Origin: Nonomuraea glycinis
GTDB taxonomy: Bacteria; Actinomycetota; Actinomycetes; Streptosporangiales; Streptosporangiaceae
Direction of reading: 5' to 3'
Assembly: GCF_014646515.1 (NCBI RefSeq)
Contig: NZ_BMNK01000007.1
Span: 188,398 to 252,397, forward strand
Length of the DNA stretch: 64,000 nucleotides
Both the position numbers and the translations under genes were made by a program. Positions 8,654-17,266 of the stretch are shown here, piece after piece. The notes under the pieces are model-generated. The model ran no database searches. It was not told where the DNA came from and worked only from the letters and a program-made list of their open reading frames with translations. Numbering within the stretch: position 1 is the first letter of the stretch; each line of letters opens with the position of its first letter.

Positions 8654-9790
8654 GTGAGCGAGCAGAGCCCCCGACAGGAGTTCTCCGGTATCCGGATGGG
8701 CAGACCTTTCGGCATCCCCGTCTACGTGTCATGGACCTGGTTCATCGTCGCGGCCTTCATCACCTGGCTGTTCGGCGACACCGTGCGCGCCATGCTGCCC
8801 GAGCTCTCCTCCGCCGCCGCCTACGCCGTCGCGTTCGCCTTCGCGGTGCTGCTGTACCTGTCGGTGCTGCTGCACGAGCTGGCGCACAGTGTCCTGGCCA
8901 AGGCCTACGGGCTGCCGGTCCGCCGGATCACCCTCTACCTTCTCGGCGGCGTGTCGGAGATCGAGAAGGAGCCGCCGACGCCCGCCAAGGAGTTCATGGT
9001 GGCCGCCGCGGGGCCGCTGCTCTCGCTCGGCCTGGCCGGCGTCGGCTGGCTCGCCGACGTCTTCCTCATCAACGGCGGCGGCATCCCAGAGGTGCTGATC
9101 TGGCAGCTGTGGGTCGCCAACCTCATCGTCGGCGTCTTCAACCTGCTGCCCGGCCTGCCGCTGGACGGCGGCCGGATGCTGCGGGCCGGGGTGTGGAAGC
9201 TCAGCGGCAACCCCGGCACCGGCACCGTCGCCGCCGCCTGGGGCGGCCGGGTGCTCGCCGTGCTGCTCATCGCGGCCCCCTTCGCCATGGCGATGTCGAC
9301 TGGGCGGGACGTCGACTACCGCGACCTGATCTGGCCGCTCGTGCTGGCCTCCTTCATCTGGATGGGTGCCACCCAGTCGCTCCGCGTCGCCCGCGTCCGC
9401 GCCAGGATTCCGCAGGTCAACGCACGTAACCTGGCCCGCAGGGCGATCCCGGTGACGGCCGAGACGCCGCTGGCCGAGGCGCTGCGGCAGGCCGCCCAGA
9501 GCGGGGCGGGCGCCCTGGTCGTGGTGGACCACGACGGCCGGCCCCTCGCCATCGTCAACGAGTCGGCCGTGCAGGCCACCCCCGAGCACCGCCGCCCCTG
9601 GGTGAACGTGGGCTCCATGGCCAAGTCCCTGGAGCCGTCCCTGGTGCTCGGCGCCGACCTGGTGGGTGAGCCGCTGATCGACGCCATGCGCGAGGCGCCG
9701 GCCGGCGAATACCTCCTGGTGGAGCAGGGCGGCGAGATTTACGGGGTGCTGGCCACCGCCGACGTCAACCGGGTCTTCACCGGCGTCTGA
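8654..9790 (+). CDS. site-2 protease family zinc metalloprotease (M50) with CBS domains
   Basis: Intramembrane protease of the SpoIVFB/Rip class, 378 residues. The zinc motif HELAH is at residues 74-78 within a hydrophobic segment, and the second motif NLLPGLPLDGGRML supplies the metal-binding Asp. After the membrane region the C-terminal part (about 255-375) looks like a CBS pair (IPVTAETPLAEALRQ; GALVVVDHDGRP). CBS domains suggest nucleotide-responsive control; substrates (anti-sigma factors in characterised relatives) are unknown here. GTG start has AAGGAG upstream; a TAGCAT hexamer at 8608 could be its -10. Confidence 0.93.
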   Translation: MSEQSPRQEFSGIRMGRPFGIPVYVSWTWFIVAAFITWLFGDTVRAMLPELSSAAAYAVAFAFAVLLYLSVLLHELAHSVLAKAYGLPVRRITLYLLGGVSEIEKEPPTPAKEFMVAAAGPLLSLGLAGVGWLADVFLINGGGIPEVLIWQLWVANLIVGVFNLLPGLPLDGGRMLRAGVWKLSGNPGTGTVAAAWGGRVLAVLLIAAPFAMAMSTGRDVDYRDLIWPLVLASFIWMGATQSLRVARVRARIPQVNARNLARRAIPVTAETPLAEALRQAAQSGAGALVVVDHDGRPLAIVNESAVQATPEHRRPWVNVGSMAKSLEPSLVLGADLVGEPLIDAMREAPAGEYLLVEQGGEIYGVLATADVNRVFTGV

Positions 9791-10130
9791 TTTGTCCCAC
9801 TCGTCTAAGCGGCTGACCCCGGCTAATGTCATGTCCAGTGATCAGGACGTTGCGGCCCGCTCACGCCCCCGGCGATTCGAAGATGTGACCTCTGGCCGAT
9901 AGTGTGCTGTTTGGCCAACCTTGCACAGGTGGGGGGTTTGCCGTGGCCCGCTGGTTCACCGAATCGAGACGGTGCGGCCGCGACACCGTTCCGTCGTCTG
10001 GGTATGCGTATGGCTGGGCCGGCACGGCGGTGCGGGTGCCGCCACATCGCCAGGCTTCCGGGGAGGAGAGTTGAGTGACCGAGCGCAGCGAGGGCACCGA
10101 TGAGCGCAGCACGGTCATGAGGGAGGACTC
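9791..10130 (+). other. 340-bp upstream region with two possible short coupled ORFs
   Basis: No conserved gene is recognisable. A 43-codon frame (GTG at 9943, stop 10072-10074) is directly followed by a 19-codon frame (GTG at 10075, preceded by GGGGAGGAG) whose stop overlaps the ATG of the FHA gene (ATGA at 10131-10134). The short peptide VTERSEGTDERSTVMREDS is of the Ser/Glu/Arg-rich type often seen just before actinobacterial genes. Translation of either frame is unproven; coupling into the FHA gene is plausible. Confidence 0.35.
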
Positions 10131-11597
10131 ATGACGGACCAGGGCTTCCGAGCGGTGCGCCCGCTTCCCGGCAACGGGCTGGTCGCCTACGAAGGCGGGC
10201 TGCTGCTGGTGTGCGACGCGGACGAGACCGCGGGCACCGGCCTGCTCGAGGCGCTGCGCGAGACGGCCGCCTCCGGAGGCGACGGCAGGGCCCTGGCCCG
10301 CCGGGCCGCCCAGGTGCTCGCCGCCAACATGGCGCGTGACCCCGCCACCTGCGCCGTGGCCGGCCCCGTCGGCGACGGCGTGGCCGTCCTGGTGAGCGGC
10401 TCCGCCTCGGCCACGATCAACACCGCCGCGGGCCAGACCCGGCTGGCCGGCAGCGACTCCCTCACCTGGGCCGACCGGCTCATCGGCGGCCCCGTCGAGA
10501 GCGTGGAGCTGAGCCTGCCCGGCGCCGGCCAGGCACACCCCGCCGTCCGCTTCGACGGCGGCGGCATCGTGCACGGCGGCGGCGTCGCCGCCGAGCTCGG
10601 CGAGCAGGTCTCCGCCGGCCCGTCCAGGCCGTTCACCGCCGAGATGCCCAACACGGCCTACCACCTCGAGCCCGACCTGCTGCCGCAGCGCGCCGAGCCG
10701 CCGAGCCGGCCGTCGCCGCAGCCGGCCCAGGCGCCCCCCTACCCGATGTCCGGAGCCGACCAGCAGCCGCCCATGCGGCAGCCGTCCTCCGGCCCCCAGT
10801 TCCCGCCGCCGCCCGTGCTGGAGCAGCCCCCGGGGCAGCCGGAGCCGGTCTCCTTCCCCTCCTATGACGAGCCCGCCCCCTTGGGCAACGGCACGGTCCC
10901 CGAGCCCTACGACCAGCCCATGGGGCCGCCGTCGCAGGACCCCTTCGACCCGGGCCCGCCGCCGCACCAGGGGCAGTCGCAGGATCACTTCGACCCCGGC
11001 CCGCCGCGCCTGGGACCGCCGCAGGACCACTTCGAGCAGGGCCCGCCGCCGCTCCTGGGGCCGCCGCCGCAGGAGCACTTCGAGCAGGGGCCCCCGCCGC
11101 AGGAGCAGCAGGACCACGGCGACCGGCCGCTGGTCTACGGGGTCGACTGCAAGAACGACCACTTCAACGATCCGCGCGCGCCCTACTGCGCGGTGTGCGG
11201 TATCGCCCTGGTCCAGCGCACGCTCGTCCCCTACAAGGGGCCGCGCCCGCCGCTCGGCGTCCTCGTCCTGGACGACGGCACGGCGCTGCCGCTGGACAGC
11301 GACTACCTGCTGGGCCGCGACCCCGAGCGGGCCCCCGAGGTGGCGGGTGGCACCGCCCGCCCCGCCAAGGTCACCAGCCCCGACGGGTCGGTCTCCCGCA
11401 GGCACCTGCGGGTGGCGCTGGACGGCTGGGACGTCAACCTGGTGGACCTCGGCTCCGTCAACGGCACCCAGATCCAGCCGCCCGGCGACCCCAACTTCTA
11501 CGACATCCCGCCCAACGAGCCCGTGACCATCGCGCCCGGCACCACCGTGCGCGTGGGCGTCTCCCGTACCCTCCGCTTCGAGGCACACCGCGGCTGA
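10131..11597 (+). CDS. FHA-domain protein with zinc ribbon and Pro-rich linker
   Basis: Predicted phosphothreonine-binding scaffold protein, 488 residues, soluble. Residues 1-170 are a globular domain I do not recognise. Residues about 180-340 are Pro/Gln-rich and contain imperfect repeats of the form QDHFEQGPPP. A zinc-ribbon-like pair (CKNDHFNDPRAPYCAVC) follows at about 340-362. The C-terminal 100 residues are an FHA domain: YLLGRDPE, SVSRRHLRV, DLGSVNGT. FHA proteins usually read Ser/Thr kinase output, but no kinase gene lies in this window. Start ATG has GGGAGGA just upstream and overlaps a short upstream frame. Confidence 0.88.
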   Translation: MTDQGFRAVRPLPGNGLVAYEGGLLLVCDADETAGTGLLEALRETAASGGDGRALARRAAQVLAANMARDPATCAVAGPVGDGVAVLVSGSASATINTAAGQTRLAGSDSLTWADRLIGGPVESVELSLPGAGQAHPAVRFDGGGIVHGGGVAAELGEQVSAGPSRPFTAEMPNTAYHLEPDLLPQRAEPPSRPSPQPAQAPPYPMSGADQQPPMRQPSSGPQFPPPPVLEQPPGQPEPVSFPSYDEPAPLGNGTVPEPYDQPMGPPSQDPFDPGPPPHQGQSQDHFDPGPPRLGPPQDHFEQGPPPLLGPPPQEHFEQGPPPQEQQDHGDRPLVYGVDCKNDHFNDPRAPYCAVCGIALVQRTLVPYKGPRPPLGVLVLDDGTALPLDSDYLLGRDPERAPEVAGGTARPAKVTSPDGSVSRRHLRVALDGWDVNLVDLGSVNGTQIQPPGDPNFYDIPPNEPVTIAPGTTVRVGVSRTLRFEAHRG

Positions 11598-11789
11598 CCG
11601 GCCCGCACCCCCGCGGGGGCCGCGGCGACCGTCCCTCCGCTCGGGCGTACGCCGCGCTGAGGTCCAGGATCTCCCGGTGAAGGCCCGCACGCTGACCTGG
11701 AGCCGTGCGGCGGTTCCGGGCCGCTGGGAGGGTTCAGGGGCCCGCTGGGAGGCCGTGGAGAAGCGCTCAGGACCGGACCTGTGCGTCCG

Positions 11790-11810
11790 GAGCGGGCGCT
11801 GTGCCCGCTC
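11790..11810. terminator. hairpin between converging FHA and GNAT genes
   Basis: GAGCGGGC (11790-11797), loop GCTGT, GCCCGCTC (11803-11810). It lies at the stop codon of the minus-strand GNAT gene and about 200 bp after the FHA gene. No U-tract. Confidence 0.45.
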
Positions 11811-12906
11811 AGAGGGTGTCGGGGCGCAGCAGGAGCCACTCGATCTCGTCGGAGCGGGAGCCGTCCGGCTGGGGGAACACCTGCCGGCGCACGCTCTCCT
11901 GGACGAACCCGGCGCGCCGCAGCACCGCCTGCGAGGCGGTGTTGGCCACGTCGGTCCCGGCGATCAGCCGGTGCAGCCGGGTATGGGCGAAGGCCCAGTC
12001 GGCCAGCAGCCCGACCGCGCGCGTCATCAGGCCGCGGCCGCGGAAACGCGGCACCAGCGAGTAGCCCACCATGGCCTCCCCGAAGGCCGGGATGATCCGT
12101 GTCAGCTGCAGGTTGCCGGCGAACTCGCCGGTGGCCGCGTCCCTGACCGCCAGCTCGACCCGCTGCCCCGACAGCCAGAAGTAGCCGGTGCACCGGCAGC
12201 GCTGCTCGTCGTCCTCCAGCGTGCCGAGCGGCCCCATGCCGAACCGGGCGACGCTCGGCTCGGCCATCATCCGGTGGAAGTCCGCGGCGTCCCGCTCGTC
12301 CATCGGCGTCAGCCGCACCACGCCGTCGCCCAGCTCGCCGCCCTCGAAGAACGGCAGGTAGGGCTCCATCGCCTCGCCCGCGTCCCGGGCGAGCCTGGCG
12401 AACATCACATGATCCACCCGCTGCCCGTCCCGCAGCGCCTTGGCGTCCCGCCTGCGTCCCTCCTCGCGGAATCCGGCCTTGTACGCGACCCGCAGGCTGG
12501 GCAGGTTCGCCACCTCGGCCGCCAGCTCCACCCGCTCCACGCCCCGGTCGAGCAGCCACTCGGCCAGCCCGCGCGCCACCGCCCCGGCCACGCCCTTGCC
12601 GCGCGCCCACGGCGCCACCAGATAGCCGAGCTCGACCGAGCCCCACGGGGACGGCGCGCTGGTGCCGATGGAGCCGATGTAGCGGCCGTCCTCGGTGATC
12701 GAGTATTCCGTGCCGCCGCTGTCCCACTTCGCCCGCGCACGCCGTACGTAGGCGCGCGCGTCCTGCGCCGTGTACGGCGACGGGATCAGCGGCAGGAACC
12801 GGGCCGTCACGGGATCGTCGCAGGTGGCCACGATGGCCTCCACGTCGTCGTCGACCGGTGGACGCAGCACCAGGGAGCCTACGGCGATCACTTCGCGCGG
12901 GAACAT
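11809..12906 (-). CDS. tandem GNAT acetyltransferase (RimJ/RimL type)
   Basis: 365-residue protein with two GNAT domains. Domain 1 (about 5-170) has LVAPWARGKGVAGAVARGL as acetyl-CoA motif A; domain 2 (about 190-360) has SLVPRFRGRGLMTRAVGLL, and NTASQAVLRRAGFVQE is the following motif B. RimJ/RimL-type enzymes acetylate protein N-termini, amino acids or antibiotics; the substrate here is unknown. On the minus strand TATCTA sits 6 nt before the ATG, so the transcript may be leaderless. It is divergent from trmI. Confidence 0.9.
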   Translation of the reverse strand: MFPREVIAVGSLVLRPPVDDDVEAIVATCDDPVTARFLPLIPSPYTAQDARAYVRRARAKWDSGGTEYSITEDGRYIGSIGTSAPSPWGSVELGYLVAPWARGKGVAGAVARGLAEWLLDRGVERVELAAEVANLPSLRVAYKAGFREEGRRRDAKALRDGQRVDHVMFARLARDAGEAMEPYLPFFEGGELGDGVVRLTPMDERDAADFHRMMAEPSVARFGMGPLGTLEDDEQRCRCTGYFWLSGQRVELAVRDAATGEFAGNLQLTRIIPAFGEAMVGYSLVPRFRGRGLMTRAVGLLADWAFAHTRLHRLIAGTDVANTASQAVLRRAGFVQESVRRQVFPQPDGSRSDEIEWLLLRPDTL

Positions 12907-12912
12907 CCTCCA

Positions 12913-12961
12913 TAGATATCGCGCGTCAAGTCGTGCTCGAAAGCCCTATAACCTTGCCGCC
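12913..12961. promoter_or_regulatory. divergent leaderless-type promoters, GNAT gene and trmI
   Basis: Minus strand: TATCTA (12918-12913) followed by 6 nt and the GNAT ATG. Plus strand: TATAAC (12947-12952) or TAACCT (12949-12954) followed by 7-9 nt and the trmI ATG. Neither side has a separate 5' leader. -35 elements are weak. Confidence 0.4.
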
Positions 12962-13813
12962 ATGGGTTTCCGCAGGCATGGGCCGTTTCAGGCGGGGGAT
13001 CAGGTGCAGCTCACCGACCCCAAGAACAAGCGCCACACGATCACGCTCAAGGACGACGGCGTCTTCCACACCCACAAGGGCGCCATCCCGCACAGCGAGC
13101 TGATCGGGCAGCCCGAAGGCTCCGTGGTGCGCTCCTCCGGCGGCACCGCCTATCTCGCCTTCCGTCATCTGCTGCAGGACTACACCCTGGCGATGCCGCG
13201 GGGCGCGGCCGTGATCTACCCCAAGGACTCGTCCCAGATCGTCGGCATGGCCGACATCTTCCCCGGTGCCCGGGTGGTCGAGGCGGGGGTCGGCTCCGGC
13301 GCGCTGACGTGCTTCCTGCTGCGCGCCGTCGGTCCCGAGGGTCATGTCACCTCCTACGAGCGCCGCCAGGACTTCGCCGACATCGCCCGCACCAACGTGG
13401 AGAAGTTCTACGGCGGCTCGATGGACGACAACTGGCGGCTGGTCGTCGGCGACCTGGTGTCCTGTCTGGACACCTCCGACGTGGACCGGGTGATCCTGGA
13501 CATGCTCGCCCCCTGGGAGTGCGTGGACGCCGTCGCCAAGGCCCTCACACCAGGCGGTGTGATCTGCTGTTATGTGGCCACGACGACCCAGTTGTCGAAA
13601 ACCGTCGAGGTGATTCGCGATCACGGGAGTTTCACCGAGCCTCATGCGTGGGAGACCCTGGTTCGCGACTGGCATGTCGAAGGGCTCGCCGTTCGGCCCG
13701 ATCACCGGATGATCGGGCACACCGGGTTCCTCGTCACCGCCCGCCGCATGGCCGACGGCGTCACCCCGCCGCCGCGCCGTCGACGACCGAAGGGAACCAC
13801 CGAAGAACTATGA
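12962..13813 (+). CDS. trmI: tRNA (adenine-58 N1) methyltransferase TrmI
   Basis: Class I SAM methyltransferase that makes m1A58 in the tRNA T-loop; 283 residues, close to the characterised mycobacterial enzyme (about 280). The N-terminal beta domain reads GPFQAGDQVQLTDPKNKRHTITL; SAM motif I is VVEAGVGSGALTC and motif IV is ILDMLAPWE. The frame is open further upstream, but the ATG at 12962 begins the conserved MGFRRHGPF start and follows a -10-like hexamer. The gene directly before arc is the usual actinobacterial order for this locus. Confidence 0.94.
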   Translation: MGFRRHGPFQAGDQVQLTDPKNKRHTITLKDDGVFHTHKGAIPHSELIGQPEGSVVRSSGGTAYLAFRHLLQDYTLAMPRGAAVIYPKDSSQIVGMADIFPGARVVEAGVGSGALTCFLLRAVGPEGHVTSYERRQDFADIARTNVEKFYGGSMDDNWRLVVGDLVSCLDTSDVDRVILDMLAPWECVDAVAKALTPGGVICCYVATTTQLSKTVEVIRDHGSFTEPHAWETLVRDWHVEGLAVRPDHRMIGHTGFLVTARRMADGVTPPPRRRRPKGTTEEL

Positions 13814-14016
13814 CAATTTGGCCACAAGGGTGCGTTGGTGCGTGACACGGGAACACTTCGCCGTGTTCATATGCTGGAAGTATTAAACGCCCTATTGGGG
13901 ATTATTCACCGAATACTGATTGTCACTCTACGAACACTGCCCGGCCAGGTTACGGAGGGGCCCGAGATAGGTAAGGTCCTTAGTAGTCGCCCTCGACTGG
14001 GAAGGAGGTGACGGGC
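13814..14016 (+). promoter_or_regulatory. AT-rich leader upstream of arc
   Basis: A 203-bp gap that is clearly more AT-rich than its surroundings, with TTGTCA at 13920-13925 as a possible -35 and TAAGGT at 13972-13977 as a possible -10, though not at ideal spacing to each other. It probably carries the arc promoter. I do not see a terminator for trmI. Confidence 0.35.
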
Positions 14017-15780
14017 GTGGCAGCTCGCGATGATGCTGAGGCTCGAGCCGCGCAGCGCGAACGGGAGGTCGCTGATCTTTCAACACAGGTCTCCTTCCTC
14101 CAGGAGGAGATCACCGCGCTGAGGCGGAAACTGGCCGAGTCACCCCGTCAGGCCAGAGTCCTGGAAGAACGTCTCCATGAAGCACAGGCGAACCTCGCGG
14201 CCGTTACCGGCCAGAACGAACGCCTGGTGTCGACGCTCAAGGAGGCACGGGACCAGATCGTCGCTCTCAAGGAGGAGGTCGACCGGCTGGCGCAGCCGCC
14301 ATCCGGATTCGGCACCTTCCTCGAGGCCAGAGAAGACGGCACGATCGAGGTGTTCACCGGCGGCCGCAAGCTGCGGGTGAACGTCAGCCCGGCCGTCGAC
14401 GCCGACTCGCTGCGGCGTGGCCAGGAGGTCATGCTCAACGAGGCGCTCAACGTGGTCGAGGCTCTCGGCTACGAAGAGGTCGGCGAGATCGTGATGCTCA
14501 AGGAGTTGCTCGACGAGGGCAAGCGCGCCCTGGTCATCTCGCACGCCGACGAAGAGCGCGTCGTGCGACTGGCCGAGTCGCTGGTCGGCCAGCCCATCAG
14601 GGCGGGCGACTCACTCCTGCTCGAGCCTCGCTCGGGTTACGTCTACGAGCGCATTCCCAAGTCCGAAGTGGAAGAGCTCGTGCTCGAAGAGGTCCCCGAC
14701 ATCTCCTACGAGGAGATCGGCGGCCTCATGCGGCAGATCGAGCAGATCAGGGACGCCATCGAGCTCCCCTATCTGCACGCCGACCTGTTCCGCGAGCACA
14801 AGCTGCGCCCGCCCAAGGGCGTCCTGCTCTACGGCCCGCCGGGCTGCGGCAAGACGCTCATCGCCAAGGCCGTCGCCAACTCCCTGGCCAAGCAGGTCGC
14901 GGAGAAGACCGGCCAGTCCGGCAAGAGTTTCTTCCTCAACATCAAGGGTCCCGAGCTGCTCAACAAGTACGTCGGCGAGACCGAGCGGCACATCCGCCTG
15001 GTCTTCCAGCGTGCTCGTGAGAAGGCTTCCGAGGGCACCCCCGTGATCGTGTTCTTCGACGAGATGGACTCGATCTTCCGCACCCGCGGCTCGGGCGTGT
15101 CCTCCGACGTGGAGAACACCATCGTCCCTCAGTTGCTGTCGGAGATCGACGGCGTCGAGGGGCTGGAGAACGTCATCGTCATCGGCGCCTCCAACCGCGA
15201 GGACATGATCGACCCGGCGATCCTGCGGCCCGGCCGCCTGGACGTCAAGATCAAGATCGAGCGGCCGGACGCCGAGGCGGCCAAGGACATCTTCTCCAAG
15301 TACCTCCTCGCCGAGCTGCCCCTCCATCCGGAAGATCTGACCGAGCACGGTGGTTCCCGTGAGGCCACCATCCACGGCATGATCCAGAGCGTCGTCGAGA
15401 GGATGTACACCGAGAGCGAAGAGAACCGCTTCCTCGAGGTGACCTACGCCAACGGCGACAAGGAAGTCCTCTACTTCAAGGACTTCAACTCCGGCGCGAT
15501 GATCCAGAACATCGTCGACCGGGGCAAGAAGATGGCGATCAAGCAGTTCCTGGAGAGCGGCCAGAAAGGCCTGCGGGTGCAGCACCTGCTCACGGCCTGC
15601 GTGGACGAGTTCTCCGAGAACGAGGATCTGCCCAACACCACCAACCCCGACGACTGGGCCCGCATCTCCGGCAAGAAGGGCGAGCGGATCGTCTACATCC
15701 GCACACTCGTCTCCGGCAAGCAGGGCGCCGAAGCCGGCCGTTCCATCGACACCGTCGCCAACACCGGCCAATACCTGTAG
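14017..15780 (+). CDS. arc: proteasome-associated AAA+ ATPase ARC (Mpa)
   Basis: Hexameric unfoldase that binds Pup, unfolds tagged proteins and feeds the 20S core. 587 residues from the GTG at 14017, chosen because AAGGAGG (14002-14008) is 8 nt upstream; an in-frame GTG at 14008 overlaps that site. Order: N-terminal coiled coil (about 5-85), the Pup-binding element; tandem OB domains (about 90-230); AAA module with Walker A GPPGCGKT at 273-280, Walker B VIVFFDEMDS near 343-352 and a PGRLDVKIKIERP region. The C-terminus is QYL, the tail that docks into the proteasome alpha ring. A strong hairpin terminator follows. Confidence 0.97.
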   Translation: MAARDDAEARAAQREREVADLSTQVSFLQEEITALRRKLAESPRQARVLEERLHEAQANLAAVTGQNERLVSTLKEARDQIVALKEEVDRLAQPPSGFGTFLEAREDGTIEVFTGGRKLRVNVSPAVDADSLRRGQEVMLNEALNVVEALGYEEVGEIVMLKELLDEGKRALVISHADEERVVRLAESLVGQPIRAGDSLLLEPRSGYVYERIPKSEVEELVLEEVPDISYEEIGGLMRQIEQIRDAIELPYLHADLFREHKLRPPKGVLLYGPPGCGKTLIAKAVANSLAKQVAEKTGQSGKSFFLNIKGPELLNKYVGETERHIRLVFQRAREKASEGTPVIVFFDEMDSIFRTRGSGVSSDVENTIVPQLLSEIDGVEGLENVIVIGASNREDMIDPAILRPGRLDVKIKIERPDAEAAKDIFSKYLLAELPLHPEDLTEHGGSREATIHGMIQSVVERMYTESEENRFLEVTYANGDKEVLYFKDFNSGAMIQNIVDRGKKMAIKQFLESGQKGLRVQHLLTACVDEFSENEDLPNTTNPDDWARISGKKGERIVYIRTLVSGKQGAEAGRSIDTVANTGQYL

Positions 15781-15785
15781 CACCA

Positions 15786-15819
15786 GCGCCGGAAGGGGCC
15801 ACTCAGCCCCTTCCGGCGT
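15786..15819 (+). terminator. Rho-independent-type terminator after arc
   Basis: Perfect 13-bp stem CGCCGGAAGGGGC (15787-15799) / GCCCCTTCCGGCG (15806-15818) with loop CACTCA, 6 bp after the stop codon; only a weak T-rich tail. An 18-bp imperfect direct repeat (CTCGCCTTGGGC...) lies further on at 15876 and 15903 in the otherwise empty stretch to 16050. Confidence 0.75.
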
Positions 15820-16050
15820 CGGTCTTGTCGGGATGTGCCGCGCAGAGCCTGCGGCCCACCCAGGCCGGCCTTCTCCTCGCCTTGGGCACGTTCCCCTTGT
15901 GCCTCGCCTTGGGCGCGTTCGGTGATGCCGCAAGGCGACACGGCGGCGAGTGCGGCCCCACGGCCTTACGCCTCTCAACGACGAAGATTCCGATGCTTCG
16001 CTGTGACAGAGGTGAAGGAAGGGAACCGAAAGGATCTTTGGGGCGTCTAA

Positions 16051-17181
16051 GTGGCCGTGCACCATCCCAACCGGCCGAAGCACGCTCACGGAGACGGCCG
16101 GCTGGCCGAGCTCGACCTTCTGCGGTTCATCGCCGCCCTGGCCGTGCTGGCCTTCCACTACCTGGTCGCCTACGCCTCCGTCTGGGGGGACCGGCCCGCC
16201 GAGCTCTTCCCCGCGGTCGCCCCCGTCGCCGGGCTCGGCATCTTAGGCGTCGAGCTGTTCTTCATGATCAGCGGGTTCGTCATCCTCATGAGCGCTTGGG
16301 GGCGTGGTCTCGGCGCCTTCGCCCGCTCCCGGGTCGTCCGGCTCTACCCGGCCTACTGGCTCAGCCTGATCGCCGTCGCCGCGCTCTACGGGCTCACCAG
16401 CGCCACCGCGCTCAACCCAAAACTTTCGCCAGAGCACTACCTGGTGAACGCCAGCATGTTCCAGCGGTTGTTCAAGATCACCGACGCCGCCGGCGTCTAC
16501 TGGTCGCTCTGGGCCGAGCTGCGCTTCTACCTGCTCATCGCGATCCTCGTCCTGGTGGGCGTCACCTACGGTCGAGTCCTGGTCTTCGGGGGCGTCTGGC
16601 TGGCCGCCGCGCTCGGCGCCGAACTGCTCGGCGACCCGGTGCTCAACGAGATCGTCATGCCGCGCTACGCGCCGTACTTCGTCGCCGGAATGGCCCTGTA
16701 CCTCATCCACAAGCACGGCAGCGCCTGGCTTCCGTGGATCTACTTCGTCGCCGGCTGGGCCATGTCGCTGCACTCCGCACTCGAACGGGTGCACGGGCGC
16801 ATCAAGGTCGCGGGGTTCAAGAACATGCCCGTCACCGACCTGAGCGTGATCATCACCATCACGGTGATCTTCGCCGTCATGGCCCTGGTCGCCCTCGGGC
16901 TGTTACGGGTGCGGTCGCGCGGCTGGCTCACCGCGCTCGGCGCCACGACCTACCCGCTTTACCTGTTCCACTCCACGATCGCGGTCGCGCTCATCCCCCT
17001 GCTCGTCGGGGATCTGCCGCCCTGGGTGGTGGCCACGGTCACCACGCTCGCGGCGGTCCTGCTGTCGTACGCCGTCTACTTCTTTGCCGAACGCCCCATC
17101 CAGCGGCTAATGAAGCCCCGCAGAACACCACAAAGCACATCAACGCCTGCCGTACAGGATGAAAAGGCTTCGGTGCCATAA
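16051..17181 (+). CDS. membrane acyltransferase (acyltransferase 3 / OafA family)
   Basis: Integral membrane O-acyltransferase-like protein, 376 residues with about ten hydrophobic segments. Family motifs: RLAELDLLRFIAALAVLAFHY at the N-terminus (with the catalytic-type His) and ELFFMISGFVILMSAW. The C-terminal pattern YPLYLFHSTIA also fits. Such enzymes modify cell-wall or surface glycans or secondary metabolites. It is not a usual member of the proteasome locus and looks inserted between arc and dop. The GTG start at 16051 has AGGA about 16 nt upstream, so the start is moderately certain. Confidence 0.88.
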   Translation: MAVHHPNRPKHAHGDGRLAELDLLRFIAALAVLAFHYLVAYASVWGDRPAELFPAVAPVAGLGILGVELFFMISGFVILMSAWGRGLGAFARSRVVRLYPAYWLSLIAVAALYGLTSATALNPKLSPEHYLVNASMFQRLFKITDAAGVYWSLWAELRFYLLIAILVLVGVTYGRVLVFGGVWLAAALGAELLGDPVLNEIVMPRYAPYFVAGMALYLIHKHGSAWLPWIYFVAGWAMSLHSALERVHGRIKVAGFKNMPVTDLSVIITITVIFAVMALVALGLLRVRSRGWLTALGATTYPLYLFHSTIAVALIPLLVGDLPPWVVATVTTLAAVLLSYAVYFFAERPIQRLMKPRRTPQSTSTPAVQDEKASVP

Positions 17182-17199
17182 CCTTGTGACCCTGGGGCA

Positions 17200-17229
17200 C
17201 TGTGAAGGGCATAGGCTCGGGCATATAAA
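17200..17229 (+). promoter_or_regulatory. candidate dop promoter
   Basis: CTGTGA (17200-17205), 18-nt spacer, TATAAA (17224-17229), about 38 bp before the dop ATG. The -10 is unusually AT-rich for this window. Confidence 0.4.
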
Positions 17230-17266
17230 CGGCGGATAGACAGATCCGGACGAACAGAGGGTGCGC

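Noticed and set aside
11608..11619. CCCCCGCGGGGG as a terminator of the FHA gene
   Set aside because: Stem too short with almost no loop; the 11790-11810 hairpin is a better candidate.
15825..16050. Short frames between the arc terminator and the acyltransferase gene
   Set aside because: Arg/Pro/Ser-rich in every reading, no Shine-Dalgarno, and they contain an 18-bp direct repeat; no family resemblance.
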